Part shown: positions 53,734 to 61,206 of the stretch, in pieces
How positions within the stretch are numbered: position 1 is the first letter of the stretch
How the letters are laid out: every line of letters starts with the position of its first letter
NCBI RefSeq assembly: GCF_021228125.1
Contig: NZ_JAJQQS010000012.1
Span: 62,001 to 126,000, forward strand
Direction: 5' to 3'
Length of the DNA stretch: 64,000 bases
From: Streptomyces albireticuli
Lineage (GTDB): Bacteria > Actinomycetota > Actinomycetes > Streptomycetales > Streptomycetaceae
Made by a program: the position numbers and the translations under genes
Notes under the pieces: model-generated
The model's input: the letters and a program-made list of their open reading frames with translations, nothing else
What the model was told of the DNA's origin: nothing
Database searches by the model: none

Positions 53734-55437
53734 TCAGGCGCGGGAATCGGCCTTCTCCGCCGACGGCTCGGCCGCCGGTCCCTTCCCGCCGTCGCTCTTC
53801 GCCGCCACGGCCGAGGCCCCCGCGGCCTGCGCGCCGCGGCGCGGCAGGAGGAGCGCCACCACGACCGTGCCCACGCCGAGTACGACGGCGCCGACCACGC
53901 TGGTGTGGGCGACGGAGTCGGCGAACGCCTTGTGCACGGCCTCGACCACGGTCTGCGCCTGCTGGGCGCCCAGCTGTGCGGCCTTCTCGGCGCCGACCTT
54001 GGGCGCGGCGCCTGCCGCGACCTGCTTGCCGACCTCCTCGGCGACGTACAGCCCGGCGCCGACGGAGTCCTGCGCGGCGTCGAGCGCCTTCGCCGGCAGC
54101 TTCGGGCCGCCGCCCGCGGCGACCTTCGCGGCCGCGTCGGCGAGGTTGGAGGAGTAGGTCTTGGCGAGCACCGTCCCCAGGATGGCGATGCCGAGCGAGC
54201 CGCCGAGCTCGATCGAGGTGCTGTTGACCGCGCCGCCGACACCGAGCTGGGTCTCCGGGAAGGAGCCCATGATGGCGTTGGTGCAGGGCGACAGGGACAG
54301 GCCGATGGCCAGGCCCAGGATCATCAGCGGTACGAGGAAGTCGTCGTACGTGGAGCCCGCGTCGACGCGGGTGAGCAGCGCGATGGCGACCGTGCCGACG
54401 GTCATGCCCAGGGCGACGGTGACCTTCATGCCGAACTTCGGCGTGAGGAAGGCCGTCAGCGCGCCGCCGACGAAGACGGCCCCGGCCAGCGGCAGCATCC
54501 GCACACCGGTGTCGAGCGGCGAGTAGCCGAGCACGAACTGGAGGTGCTGGGTGAGGTAGTAGAAGGCGCCGAACACGGCGAGGAAGAACAGCGCGACGGC
54601 CAGCGTGGAGCCGGCGAAGGCGCGCTTCGCGAAGCGGCGGACGTCCAGGACGGGCCGCGGGTGGCGCAGTTCCCAGAGGACGAAGAGGACGAGGCCGACG
54701 CCGGCCAGCACGGCCGCGGTGATCGCCTTGGCGCCCCAGCCGAAGTGCGGGCCCTCGATGATCATGAAGATCAGGGAGCCGACCCAGACGACGGACAGCG
54801 CGCCGCCGATGTAGTCGATCCTCTCGACGCCGGACGCCTTGGACGGCGGGACGAGCAGCAGGGCGCCGACGATGCCGAGCGCGGCGATCGGCACGTTGAT
54901 GAGGAAGGTGGAGGCCCAGCCGTGGTCCTCCAGCAGCGCGCCGGCGACCAGCGGGCCGACGGCGATGGCGAGGCCGGCCGTCGCGGTCCAGATGGTGATG
55001 GCCTTCGCGCGCTCCTCGCGCGGGAAGGTCGCCGCGAGCAGCGACAGGGTGGCGGGCATGATCATGGCCGCGCCGACGCCCATGACGGCGCGGGAGGCGA
55101 TGACGCCGGCCGAGCTGTCGACGAGCGAGCCGGCGACGGAGGCCGCGCCGAAGACGAAGAGGCCGAGGACGAGCGCGCCGCGGCGGCTGTACTTGTCGCC
55201 GACGGCACCGAGGATCAGCATCAGCGCGGCGTACGGGACGGTGTAGCCGTCGATGACCCACTGGAGGTCCGAGCTGCCGAGGCCGAGGTCCTTGACCATG
55301 TCGGGGGCCGCCACCGTCAGGGACGTGTTCGCCATGACGATGATCAGCAGGCTGAGGCAGAGGACCGCCAGTGCCGGCCAGCGCCTCTTGTACGGACCGT
55401 CCATCTCGTCGACCGGGGTCGACATCGCGAGGCCCAT
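53734..55437 (-). CDS. MFS drug/proton antiporter (DHA2, 14 helices)
   Basis: A 567-aa exporter of the DHA2 family. The region 20-530 has about 14 hydrophobic helices. Motif A appears as GAVGDKYSRRGALVLGL (about 79-95) and motif C as IAVGPLVAGAL (about 166-176). A loop of about 75 residues lies before the last helix, and the C-terminal 45 residues are Ala/Lys-rich and cytoplasmic. Such pumps expel drugs or cations using the proton gradient. ATG 55437 has GGAAGGGG about eight bases upstream. It is divergent from the TetR gene, whose operator lies between. Confidence 0.93.
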   Translation of the reverse strand: MGLAMSTPVDEMDGPYKRRWPALAVLCLSLLIIVMANTSLTVAAPDMVKDLGLGSSDLQWVIDGYTVPYAALMLILGAVGDKYSRRGALVLGLFVFGAASVAGSLVDSSAGVIASRAVMGVGAAMIMPATLSLLAATFPREERAKAITIWTATAGLAIAVGPLVAGALLEDHGWASTFLINVPIAALGIVGALLLVPPSKASGVERIDYIGGALSVVWVGSLIFMIIEGPHFGWGAKAITAAVLAGVGLVLFVLWELRHPRPVLDVRRFAKRAFAGSTLAVALFFLAVFGAFYYLTQHLQFVLGYSPLDTGVRMLPLAGAVFVGGALTAFLTPKFGMKVTVALGMTVGTVAIALLTRVDAGSTYDDFLVPLMILGLAIGLSLSPCTNAIMGSFPETQLGVGGAVNSTSIELGGSLGIAILGTVLAKTYSSNLADAAAKVAAGGGPKLPAKALDAAQDSVGAGLYVAEEVGKQVAAGAAPKVGAEKAAQLGAQQAQTVVEAVHKAFADSVAHTSVVGAVVLGVGTVVVALLLPRRGAQAAGASAVAAKSDGGKGPAAEPSAEKADSRA

Positions 55438-55465
55438 CGGGCCACCCCTTCCGTAGCTTGCACAC

Positions 55466-55507
55466 AACTTGCACACTGCTGTGCAATTACACAGCAGTGT
55501 GCAAGTT
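55466..55507. promoter_or_regulatory. TetR operator, perfect 42-bp dyad
   Basis: Perfect 18-bp arms (55466-55483 and 55490-55507) flank a CAATTA spacer between the divergent MFS and TetR genes. Inside are repeated TTGCACA/TGTGCAA half-sites; a further TTGCACA at 55459-55465 precedes the left arm. Probably two TetR dimers bind and shut both promoters until a drug ligand is present. Confidence 0.8.
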
Positions 55508-55608
55508 ACGGGACCACGCGGTCGCGTGCAAAATGAGGGGCACGATGTCGGCCAACGGCCGCGTCCGCAGCACCACCTCCCCGATCGACCCGACCGAGAA
55601 GAGCCCCC

Positions 55609-56217
55609 ATGGCCGGCAGAGCGGACGCCAACCGGCGCCGCATCATGGACGTCGCGCTCGCCGAGCTGCTGCGCGACCCGGACGCGAGCATGGATCAGAT
55701 CGCCCGCGCCGCCGGCGTCGTCCGGCGTACGGTCTACGGCCACTTCCCCAGCCGGGACGCGCTGATGGGCGCCCTCGTCGACGACGCGGCGAGCGCGGTG
55801 GAGATCGCCCAGGCCGAAGCCCTGCACGAGGTGGACGACCCCGCCGAGGCGCTGGCCCGCTCGATGCTCGCCGCCTGGGACATCGCCGACGGCTACCGCC
55901 TGCTGATCTCCCTCGCCCAGCGCAGCGTCACGGTCGAGGGCATCCACCGCCGGCTGGAGCCGGTGCGCCGCGAGTGCGCGGCGATGCTCCAGCGGGGCCT
56001 GGACGAGGGCCGCTTCGCCTCCCCGCTCCCGGCGATCGCCCTCGCCTACGTCCGCGAGCAGGTCCTCTTCGGCCTGATCCAGGCGGTCAACGAGGGCGTC
56101 CTGGACCCCGCGGAGGCGGGCCGCTCGGCCGCGGTGACGACCCTCACCGCGGCGGGCGTGCCGGCGGCGGAGGCGGCGGAACTGGTGGCCCGGCTGCCGG
56201 GTGCGGGAACGGACTGA
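55609..56217 (+). CDS. TetR-family regulator of the adjacent MFS pump
   Basis: A 202-aa regulator with the N-terminal TetR helix-turn-helix (about 8-55; ASMDQIARAAGVVRRTVYGHFPSRDALM) and a helical ligand domain. GAAGAG precedes ATG 55609. Divergent from the MFS gene with a strong 42-bp dyad in between, it almost certainly represses the pump and itself. The ligand is unknown. Confidence 0.93.
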   Translation: MAGRADANRRRIMDVALAELLRDPDASMDQIARAAGVVRRTVYGHFPSRDALMGALVDDAASAVEIAQAEALHEVDDPAEALARSMLAAWDIADGYRLLISLAQRSVTVEGIHRRLEPVRRECAAMLQRGLDEGRFASPLPAIALAYVREQVLFGLIQAVNEGVLDPAEAGRSAAVTTLTAAGVPAAEAAELVARLPGAGTD

Positions 56218-56282
56218 CGACCCTCGCGGGCGGACGCCGCCCGTCCGCCGCGCGGGCCTTGATTTTACTTTCCTTTGACGTT

Positions 56283-56322
56283 TTCATGGGCTTCTCTCCC
56301 ACCATGAAGGAAGTCCCATGAA
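56283..56322 (+). promoter_or_regulatory. hairpin enclosing the ribosome site and start codon of the MmpS-like gene
   Basis: TTCATGGGCTTC (56283-56294) pairs with GAAG (56310-56313), a bulged T, and CCCATGAA (56315-56322), giving 12 base pairs. The 3' arm contains the start codon (ATG 56318) and part of the GAAGGAAG ribosome site. It could restrain translation until melted. Confidence 0.45.
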
Positions 56323-56743
56323 GCGTCCCCTCCGTCACACTCTGTCCGCTCTCGCCCTCACCGGACTCGCCCTGGCGGCCGTCGGCTGCGGCGCGGTGAA
56401 GGAGAAGGCGGAGGAGAAGGTGACCGAGAAGGTCGACCAGGCCACCAACGAGACGTACGAGGTGACCTACGAGATCACCGGCTCGGGTACCGCCTCCGTC
56501 GACTTCAACGGCGGCAAGGGCACCGCCACCGCGCCCGAGCTGGAGACCCTCGCGGAGGCCGAGCTGCCCTGGACGAAGACGGTCACGCTCAAGGGGATCG
56601 CCGCGCCGACCGTCCAGGCCGTGATCGTCGACGGCGAGGTCAGCTGCAAGATCACGCACAAGGGGAAGGTCATCAAGGAGAACTCCGCCAAGGGCGCGGC
56701 GGCGGCGGCCTCCTGCGTCGCCATGTCCCCGATCGTCAAGTAG
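56318..56743 (+). CDS. MmpS-like lipoprotein
   Basis: A 141-aa secreted lipoprotein. The signal peptide (KRPLRHTLSALALTGLALA) ends in lipobox AAVGC (cysteine about 24), followed by a short charged helix and a beta-rich domain (YEVTYEITGSGTASVDFNGGKG, TLKGIAAPTVQAVIVDGEVSCKI) typical of the MmpS accessory family. In mycobacteria MmpS partners MmpL transporters; no MmpL gene is in this window. The upstream 60 bases are AT-rich, with TTTGACG about 40 bases before the start. Its 3' end overlaps the convergent ricin-domain gene by eight bases. Confidence 0.83.
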   Translation: MKRPLRHTLSALALTGLALAAVGCGAVKEKAEEKVTEKVDQATNETYEVTYEITGSGTASVDFNGGKGTATAPELETLAEAELPWTKTVTLKGIAAPTVQAVIVDGEVSCKITHKGKVIKENSAKGAAAAASCVAMSPIVK

Positions 56744-57188
56744 CGGGCACCGGCGCCTCCTCCAGGCGCCACCACTGGCCGGGGCTGTCCGTGTCCTCCC
56801 ACTGCCGTACGTTCGCCCCCGGCTCCGCCGACGCGTCCTCGACCTCCAGCAGCAGCCCGCTGATGTGGGCGACCAGCGTGACGGTGCCCGGCGCGTCCAG
56901 GTGCCGCTCGATGAGCCACTCCTGGGCGCCGTAGTTGTTGGCCTTCCACTGCTGGACGTTGGCGCCGTTCTCGGTGGAGGCCCCCGCGACGTCCAGCCGC
57001 TTTCCGCTCGCGACGTTCACCAGATGGTGCAGCCCGCCGCCCTCGTGCACGGGCTTCACGTGCCACAGCTGCGCGGCGCCGCCGTCCTCCACGTTCTGCC
57101 GAACGTCGGCGCCGCTGCCCTTGCGGCCGCCCTCGACCTCCAGCAGCAGCCCGCTGCCGACGTTGCGCACGCGGTACGTGCCCTCCAT
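56736..57188 (-). CDS. ricin-type beta-trefoil lectin domain protein, no signal peptide
   Basis: A 150-aa protein that is one beta-trefoil of three repeats: GLLLEVEGG...AAQLWHV, GKRLDVAGAS...VQQWKAN, and GLLLEVEDAS...GQWWRLEE, each ending in a Q-x-W-type position. It probably binds a sugar chain. No signal peptide is present, so it is cytoplasmic or exported another way. ATG 57188 has GAGAGG about ten bases upstream; in-frame starts 18-21 bases farther upstream are possible. It is convergent and overlaps the MmpS-like gene by eight bases. Confidence 0.85.
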   Translation of the reverse strand: MEGTYRVRNVGSGLLLEVEGGRKGSGADVRQNVEDGGAAQLWHVKPVHEGGGLHHLVNVASGKRLDVAGASTENGANVQQWKANNYGAQEWLIERHLDAPGTVTLVAHISGLLLEVEDASAEPGANVRQWEDTDSPGQWWRLEEAPVPAT

Positions 57189-57298
57189 GAGCTCAGCACC
57201 TCTCATCACGATTCAGGCACGACGAAAACATATTGATCTCTTTACCTGCACATGACTATAAGTTGGCCTCTCACCGATCCAGCAGAGGAAAACGTTTC

Positions 57299-58078
57299 AT
57301 GCGCCGCACCATTGTCCGTCGTACCGCTGTCACCGCCTCCGCGGTCTCGCTGGCCCTGCTCGTGAGCGCCTGCGGCTCGGACAACAAGTCCGAGGCCAAG
57401 GACGAGCCCAAGGGCAAGGCGTCGCAGAGCGCCCCGGCCGCCGGCGGCGGGAAGGCCCTCTCGAAGGCCGAGCTGGAGAAGCTCATGGTGACCGAGGCCG
57501 ACGTCCCGGGCCACAAGGTCACCGAGGCGACCGCGGCGGACCTCGCCACGGCCAAGGCCGTGTCCAGCGACAAGGCCGAGTGCAAGCCGCTGGTCGAGGC
57601 GATGAACCTGCACGGCGCCGGCGCGCCGACCGCGACCGTGACCCGCAAGGTCATGGCGCTGCCGAAGTCGCCGTCCACGGCCCCGGACGCCTCGCCCGAG
57701 GACAAGGCGAAGGCCGCCCTCGGCGCCCTCGGCGCCACGATCACGGCGGACACGCTGGGCGCGCACAGCGACGAGAAGGCGGCCGGCGAGGCCCTCGCCG
57801 GGCTGAAGAAGGCCGGCGCGGCCTGCGCCGGCGGCTTCACCGTGACCGCCGACGGCGACAAGACCAAGATGACGAAGGTGGCGCCCGCCGACTACACCGC
57901 GGGCGACGAGGCCGTCGCGTTCACCCTCGGCCTGGACGTGGAGGGCCAGACCGCCCCCACGCACCTGGTCGCGGTCCGCAAGGGCAGCACGGTGGCCACG
58001 TTCTACGCCCTGAGCCTCACCGGCCAGGCCGAGCAGCCGAAGGCCGTCGTCGACGCCCAGGTGAAGAAGCTCGGCTGA
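57299..58078 (+). CDS. secreted lipoprotein of unknown function
   Basis: A 259-aa lipoprotein. The signal peptide (RRTIVRRTAVTASAVSLALL) ends in lipobox LVSAC (cysteine about 25), then a Lys/Glu/Ala linker. The mature part contains MVTEADVPGHKVTEA and VATFYALSLTG, reminiscent of actinobacterial lipoproteins with two sensor-like half-domains, and two cysteines (ECKPL, ACAGGF) that could pair. AGAGGAA precedes ATG 57299. A short GCTCGGC/GCCGAGC hairpin encloses the stop. I cannot name a function. Confidence 0.75.
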   Translation: MRRTIVRRTAVTASAVSLALLVSACGSDNKSEAKDEPKGKASQSAPAAGGGKALSKAELEKLMVTEADVPGHKVTEATAADLATAKAVSSDKAECKPLVEAMNLHGAGAPTATVTRKVMALPKSPSTAPDASPEDKAKAALGALGATITADTLGAHSDEKAAGEALAGLKKAGAACAGGFTVTADGDKTKMTKVAPADYTAGDEAVAFTLGLDVEGQTAPTHLVAVRKGSTVATFYALSLTGQAEQPKAVVDAQVKKLG

Positions 58079-58118
58079 GCCGAGCCGGCGCGGGAGGAGG
58101 CGCGAGCACCTCGGACGC

Positions 58119-59048
58119 TCAGACCTCCTCCCGCATCAGCCGTAGATAGACCACCGAGAACACCGCCCCCACCAGCAGCAGAAGCAGCGCCACCGCCGTC
58201 CCGTACCCGATCAGCGACTTCAGGAACGCCCGGTCGTACATGAACACCGGCAGCGTCTGGCTGCGATTGCCCGGCCCGCCGCGGGTCATGGCCCAGATGA
58301 GGCCGAAGACCGACAGCGTCTGGAGGGTGTTGAGCATCAGGTTGGTGGCGATCGAGCGGCGGATCATGGGCAGGGTGATGTGCCAGAAGCGGCGCGGCCC
58401 GCTCGCCCCGTCGACCTCCGCGGCCTCGGTCACCTCGCGCGGGATCCCGGAGAGCGCGGCGGAGTAGACGAGCATCGAGAAGGCCGTGCCCCGCCAGACG
58501 TTGGCGAAGGAGACCGCCAGGATCGGCAGCGTGAACAGCCAGTTCTGGGCGGGCAGATGGAGCTGCTCCAGGACGGCGTTCAGGGTCCCGCGCCGGTTGA
58601 AGAAGGTGTAGAGCAGGAAGCCCGCCACGATCTCGGGCACCACCCACGCCGCGATCACGACCGCCCCCGTCAGCGCCCGCACGGGCCGTGACGCCCGCCG
58701 CATCAGGGCGGCCAGGGCGAAGCCCAGCGTGTTCTGGCCGACGATCGACGACACGACCGTGAAGAGCAGCGTCAGCACCACCGCGTTGCGGAAGTCCTCG
58801 TCGGCGAAGGCCCGGCGGAAGTTGGCCAGGCCGACGAAGGACGCGGACTCCTGCCCGGTCAGCTGGGTGTCGGTGAAGGCCAGGTAGACGCAGTACGCGA
58901 TGGGGCCGGCGAGGAAGACGAGCAGCAGGAGCGTCGCCGGGGCGAGCGGCAGCCACCGGGCCGCCCGCCGCGCCGCGCCGCGGCCGGCCGGTCCGGTGAC
59001 GGCCCGCCGGCCCGTGCCGGGCGGGGCGAGCGCCCCGGCGCCGGGCAC
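58119..59048 (-). CDS. sugar ABC transporter permease (MalF/UgpA type)
   Basis: A 309-aa permease with six membrane helices after a 30-residue basic tail (APATLLLLVFLAGPIAYCVYL is helix 1). The ATPase-contact EAA loop is EAAEVDGASGPRRFWHITLP (about 205-224). The start is GTG 59048, one base after the stop of the binding-protein gene, so translation is coupled. The MalG-type partner and the MsiK-type ATPase are missing: the next gene downstream is on the opposite strand. Confidence 0.9.
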   Translation of the reverse strand: MPGAGALAPPGTGRRAVTGPAGRGAARRAARWLPLAPATLLLLVFLAGPIAYCVYLAFTDTQLTGQESASFVGLANFRRAFADEDFRNAVVLTLLFTVVSSIVGQNTLGFALAALMRRASRPVRALTGAVVIAAWVVPEIVAGFLLYTFFNRRGTLNAVLEQLHLPAQNWLFTLPILAVSFANVWRGTAFSMLVYSAALSGIPREVTEAAEVDGASGPRRFWHITLPMIRRSIATNLMLNTLQTLSVFGLIWAMTRGGPGNRSQTLPVFMYDRAFLKSLIGYGTAVALLLLLVGAVFSVVYLRLMREEV

Positions 59049-59049
59049 C

Positions 59050-60417
59050 TCACCGCTCCCTTACGGTCACGCCGTCGCCGCCCGCGATCGACCTCAGCTC
59101 GTCGTCGTAGCGCCGGGCGGCCCGCGCCACCGACGCGTCGCCCGTCGTCACCGACTCCATCGCCTCCTGGATCGCGCTCGACACCCTCGGGTAGACCGGC
59201 AGCGCGGGCCGGTAGTGGGTGTACTCCACCAGGCCCGTGAAGAACCGGATGCCGGGCATCGACGACAGGTACTCCGGCGCGGCCGCCACGTCGTCCCGCA
59301 CGGCGATCTGGGCGTCCCGGACGGTCCAGTCCGTCGCGTTCTCCTTCGTCTGGAGCGTCTCGATCACCTGCCAGGCGAGGTCGGCCTTGCGGGACTTGGC
59401 GCCGATCGCCCAGGTCCAGCCGCCCGACAGGCTGACCGCGCCGGGTGCCGCGCCGTCCTGGGTCGGGAACGGCGCCTGCCCCAGCACCTTCGTCCACCTC
59501 GGCCACGGTTTGTCGCCGGACGGCTGCCAGTTCTTGCCGAGCCAGTTGCCGTCCAGGGCGATGGCGAGCTTGCCCGAGGGGAGCCAGTCGGTGGCGACCC
59601 GGGCGTCGACGTGCGGGTCCAGGGCGTCGGAGGGGTCCGGGCCGAGCTTCTCGGCGTAGACGGTGCGGACGAACTCCAGGGCGTCCCGGAACCCCTTTCC
59701 GCCCGCGATCCACTTCTTCGCCGCCGGGTCGTAGAGCGGGTCCTTCCCCGTGCCGTACAGGAGCATCGCGAAGCCCTGCATGGTGGCGGCCTCGCCCGGC
59801 CCCTTGCCGGTGTACACATTGAGCGGGGTGACGCCGGGGACCTTCTCCTTGACCGCGCGGGCGGCCGCCAGGACGTCCCGCCAGGTCCGCGGGTGCCAGT
59901 CGGCGGGCAGCCCGGCCTTGGCGAACAGCTCCTTGTTGAACCACAGGCCCCGGGTGTCGGTGCCGTCCGGCACCCCGTACGTCTTCCCGTCCTCCCCCCG
60001 CGCCGCGGCCTTCGCCGTGGGGGCGAAGCGCTCCCAGTCCCGCCAGCCGGCCAGCTTGTCGTCCAGGGGTCTGAGATATCCGGCCTTGATGTCGGAGTTG
60101 ATGAGGAAGGTGTCCTCGCGGACGACGTCCGGGGCGGTCTTCGGCGACCGCATCATCTGCTGCACCTTGGCGTAGTAGTCCGCCTGCGACGCCTGCACCG
60201 GGACCAGCTGGAGCTTCTTGCCCTTGTGCGCGCGCTCGAACTGCTTCTTGATCCCGGCCAGATGGTCGTCCATGATCCGGACCTTGTTGTCGGTGCTGCG
60301 CTGGTAGGCGATCTTCACGGTGTCCGGGTCACCGCCCGAACCGCCTCCGCAGGCGCTGAGCGGGACCGCCGCGGCGAGCGTGGCGGCGGTGAGGAGCAGA
60401 GAGGTGGTGGAACGCAC
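59050..60417 (-). CDS. sugar ABC transporter substrate-binding lipoprotein
   Basis: A 455-aa family 1 solute-binding protein. The signal peptide (RSTTSLLLTAATLAAAV) ends in lipobox PLSAC (cysteine about 23). The mature part has the SBP_bac_1 order VKIAYQRST, PDVVREDTF, KTYGVPDGTDTRGLWFNKELF and WTWAIGAKSRKADLAWQVI. It would bind a sugar or oligosaccharide outside the membrane. The start is GTG 60417 with a strong AGGAGG site. It is followed by one permease only. Confidence 0.9.
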   Translation of the reverse strand: MRSTTSLLLTAATLAAAVPLSACGGGSGGDPDTVKIAYQRSTDNKVRIMDDHLAGIKKQFERAHKGKKLQLVPVQASQADYYAKVQQMMRSPKTAPDVVREDTFLINSDIKAGYLRPLDDKLAGWRDWERFAPTAKAAARGEDGKTYGVPDGTDTRGLWFNKELFAKAGLPADWHPRTWRDVLAAARAVKEKVPGVTPLNVYTGKGPGEAATMQGFAMLLYGTGKDPLYDPAAKKWIAGGKGFRDALEFVRTVYAEKLGPDPSDALDPHVDARVATDWLPSGKLAIALDGNWLGKNWQPSGDKPWPRWTKVLGQAPFPTQDGAAPGAVSLSGGWTWAIGAKSRKADLAWQVIETLQTKENATDWTVRDAQIAVRDDVAAAPEYLSSMPGIRFFTGLVEYTHYRPALPVYPRVSSAIQEAMESVTTGDASVARAARRYDDELRSIAGGDGVTVRER

Positions 60418-60507
60418 GGCTACGACCTCCTACGAGCGTCGGCCCTTCGTGAGGAGTGACGTTCCCTCCTTGGCCCCGCCCCACGCGTCCGCCGTCGCCC
60501 TCCCAGG

Positions 60508-61206
60508 TCAGGGGCTCAGCCAGCGGTAGCGCAGCTCCGGCCGGCCCACCTGCCCGTAGCGCGGGGCGCGGGTGGCCCGGCCCGTGGTGACCAGGTGCTC
60601 CAGATAGCGGCGGGCCGTGATCCGTGAGATGCCGAGGCAACCGGCCGCCGTGGCCGAGGAGATGCCGTCGGGGCCCGCCTCGCGCAGCGCCGCCGTGATC
60701 GTCCGGAGGGTGTCGAGGCTGAGGCCCTTGGGCAGCGCGGCGGGCCGGGGCGCGCGCAGCGCGGCGAAGGCCGCGTCCACCTCCTCCTGGCCGCTGGCCT
60801 CCCCGGCGACCGCGCGGAACTCCGCGTAACGGGTGAGGCGGTCGCGGAGCGTGGTGAAGGTGAAGGGCTTGAGCACGTACTGGACGACGCCGAGCGAGAC
60901 GCCCTCGCGGACGACCGCCAGGTCACGCGCGGACGTCACGGCGATGACGTCGGCCGTGTGCCCGGCCGAGCGCAGGGAGCGCAGGAGCTGGAGGCCGTGC
61001 CCGTCCGGCAGGAACAGGTCGAGCAGCAGCAGGTCGACGGGGGTCCGCTTGAGGAACTGCGAGGCGTCGCCCCGGGTGTGCACCACCCCGGCCACGGCGA
61101 ACCCGGGCACCCGCCGTACGTAGAGGGCGTGCGCGGCGGCGGCGAGCGGGTCGTCCTCGACGACGAGCACGCGGATCGGGCTCGGGAGCGCCTGGGGCAC
61201 GGTCAT
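60508..61206 (-). CDS. CitB/DcuR-type response regulator
   Basis: A 232-aa regulator. The receiver domain (about 11-130) has acidic D18/D19, phosphorylation site D63 (LLLDLFLPDG), T91 and K113 (VLKPF). The C-terminal DNA-binding part contains SSATAAGCLGISRITARRYLEHL and ends GRPELRYRW, as in regulators of di- and tricarboxylate uptake. ATG 61206 overlaps the kinase stop by four bases (61203-61206). It probably activates the divergent dctA-type gene. Confidence 0.94.
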   Translation of the reverse strand: MTVPQALPSPIRVLVVEDDPLAAAAHALYVRRVPGFAVAGVVHTRGDASQFLKRTPVDLLLLDLFLPDGHGLQLLRSLRSAGHTADVIAVTSARDLAVVREGVSLGVVQYVLKPFTFTTLRDRLTRYAEFRAVAGEASGQEEVDAAFAALRAPRPAALPKGLSLDTLRTITAALREAGPDGISSATAAGCLGISRITARRYLEHLVTTGRATRAPRYGQVGRPELRYRWLSP

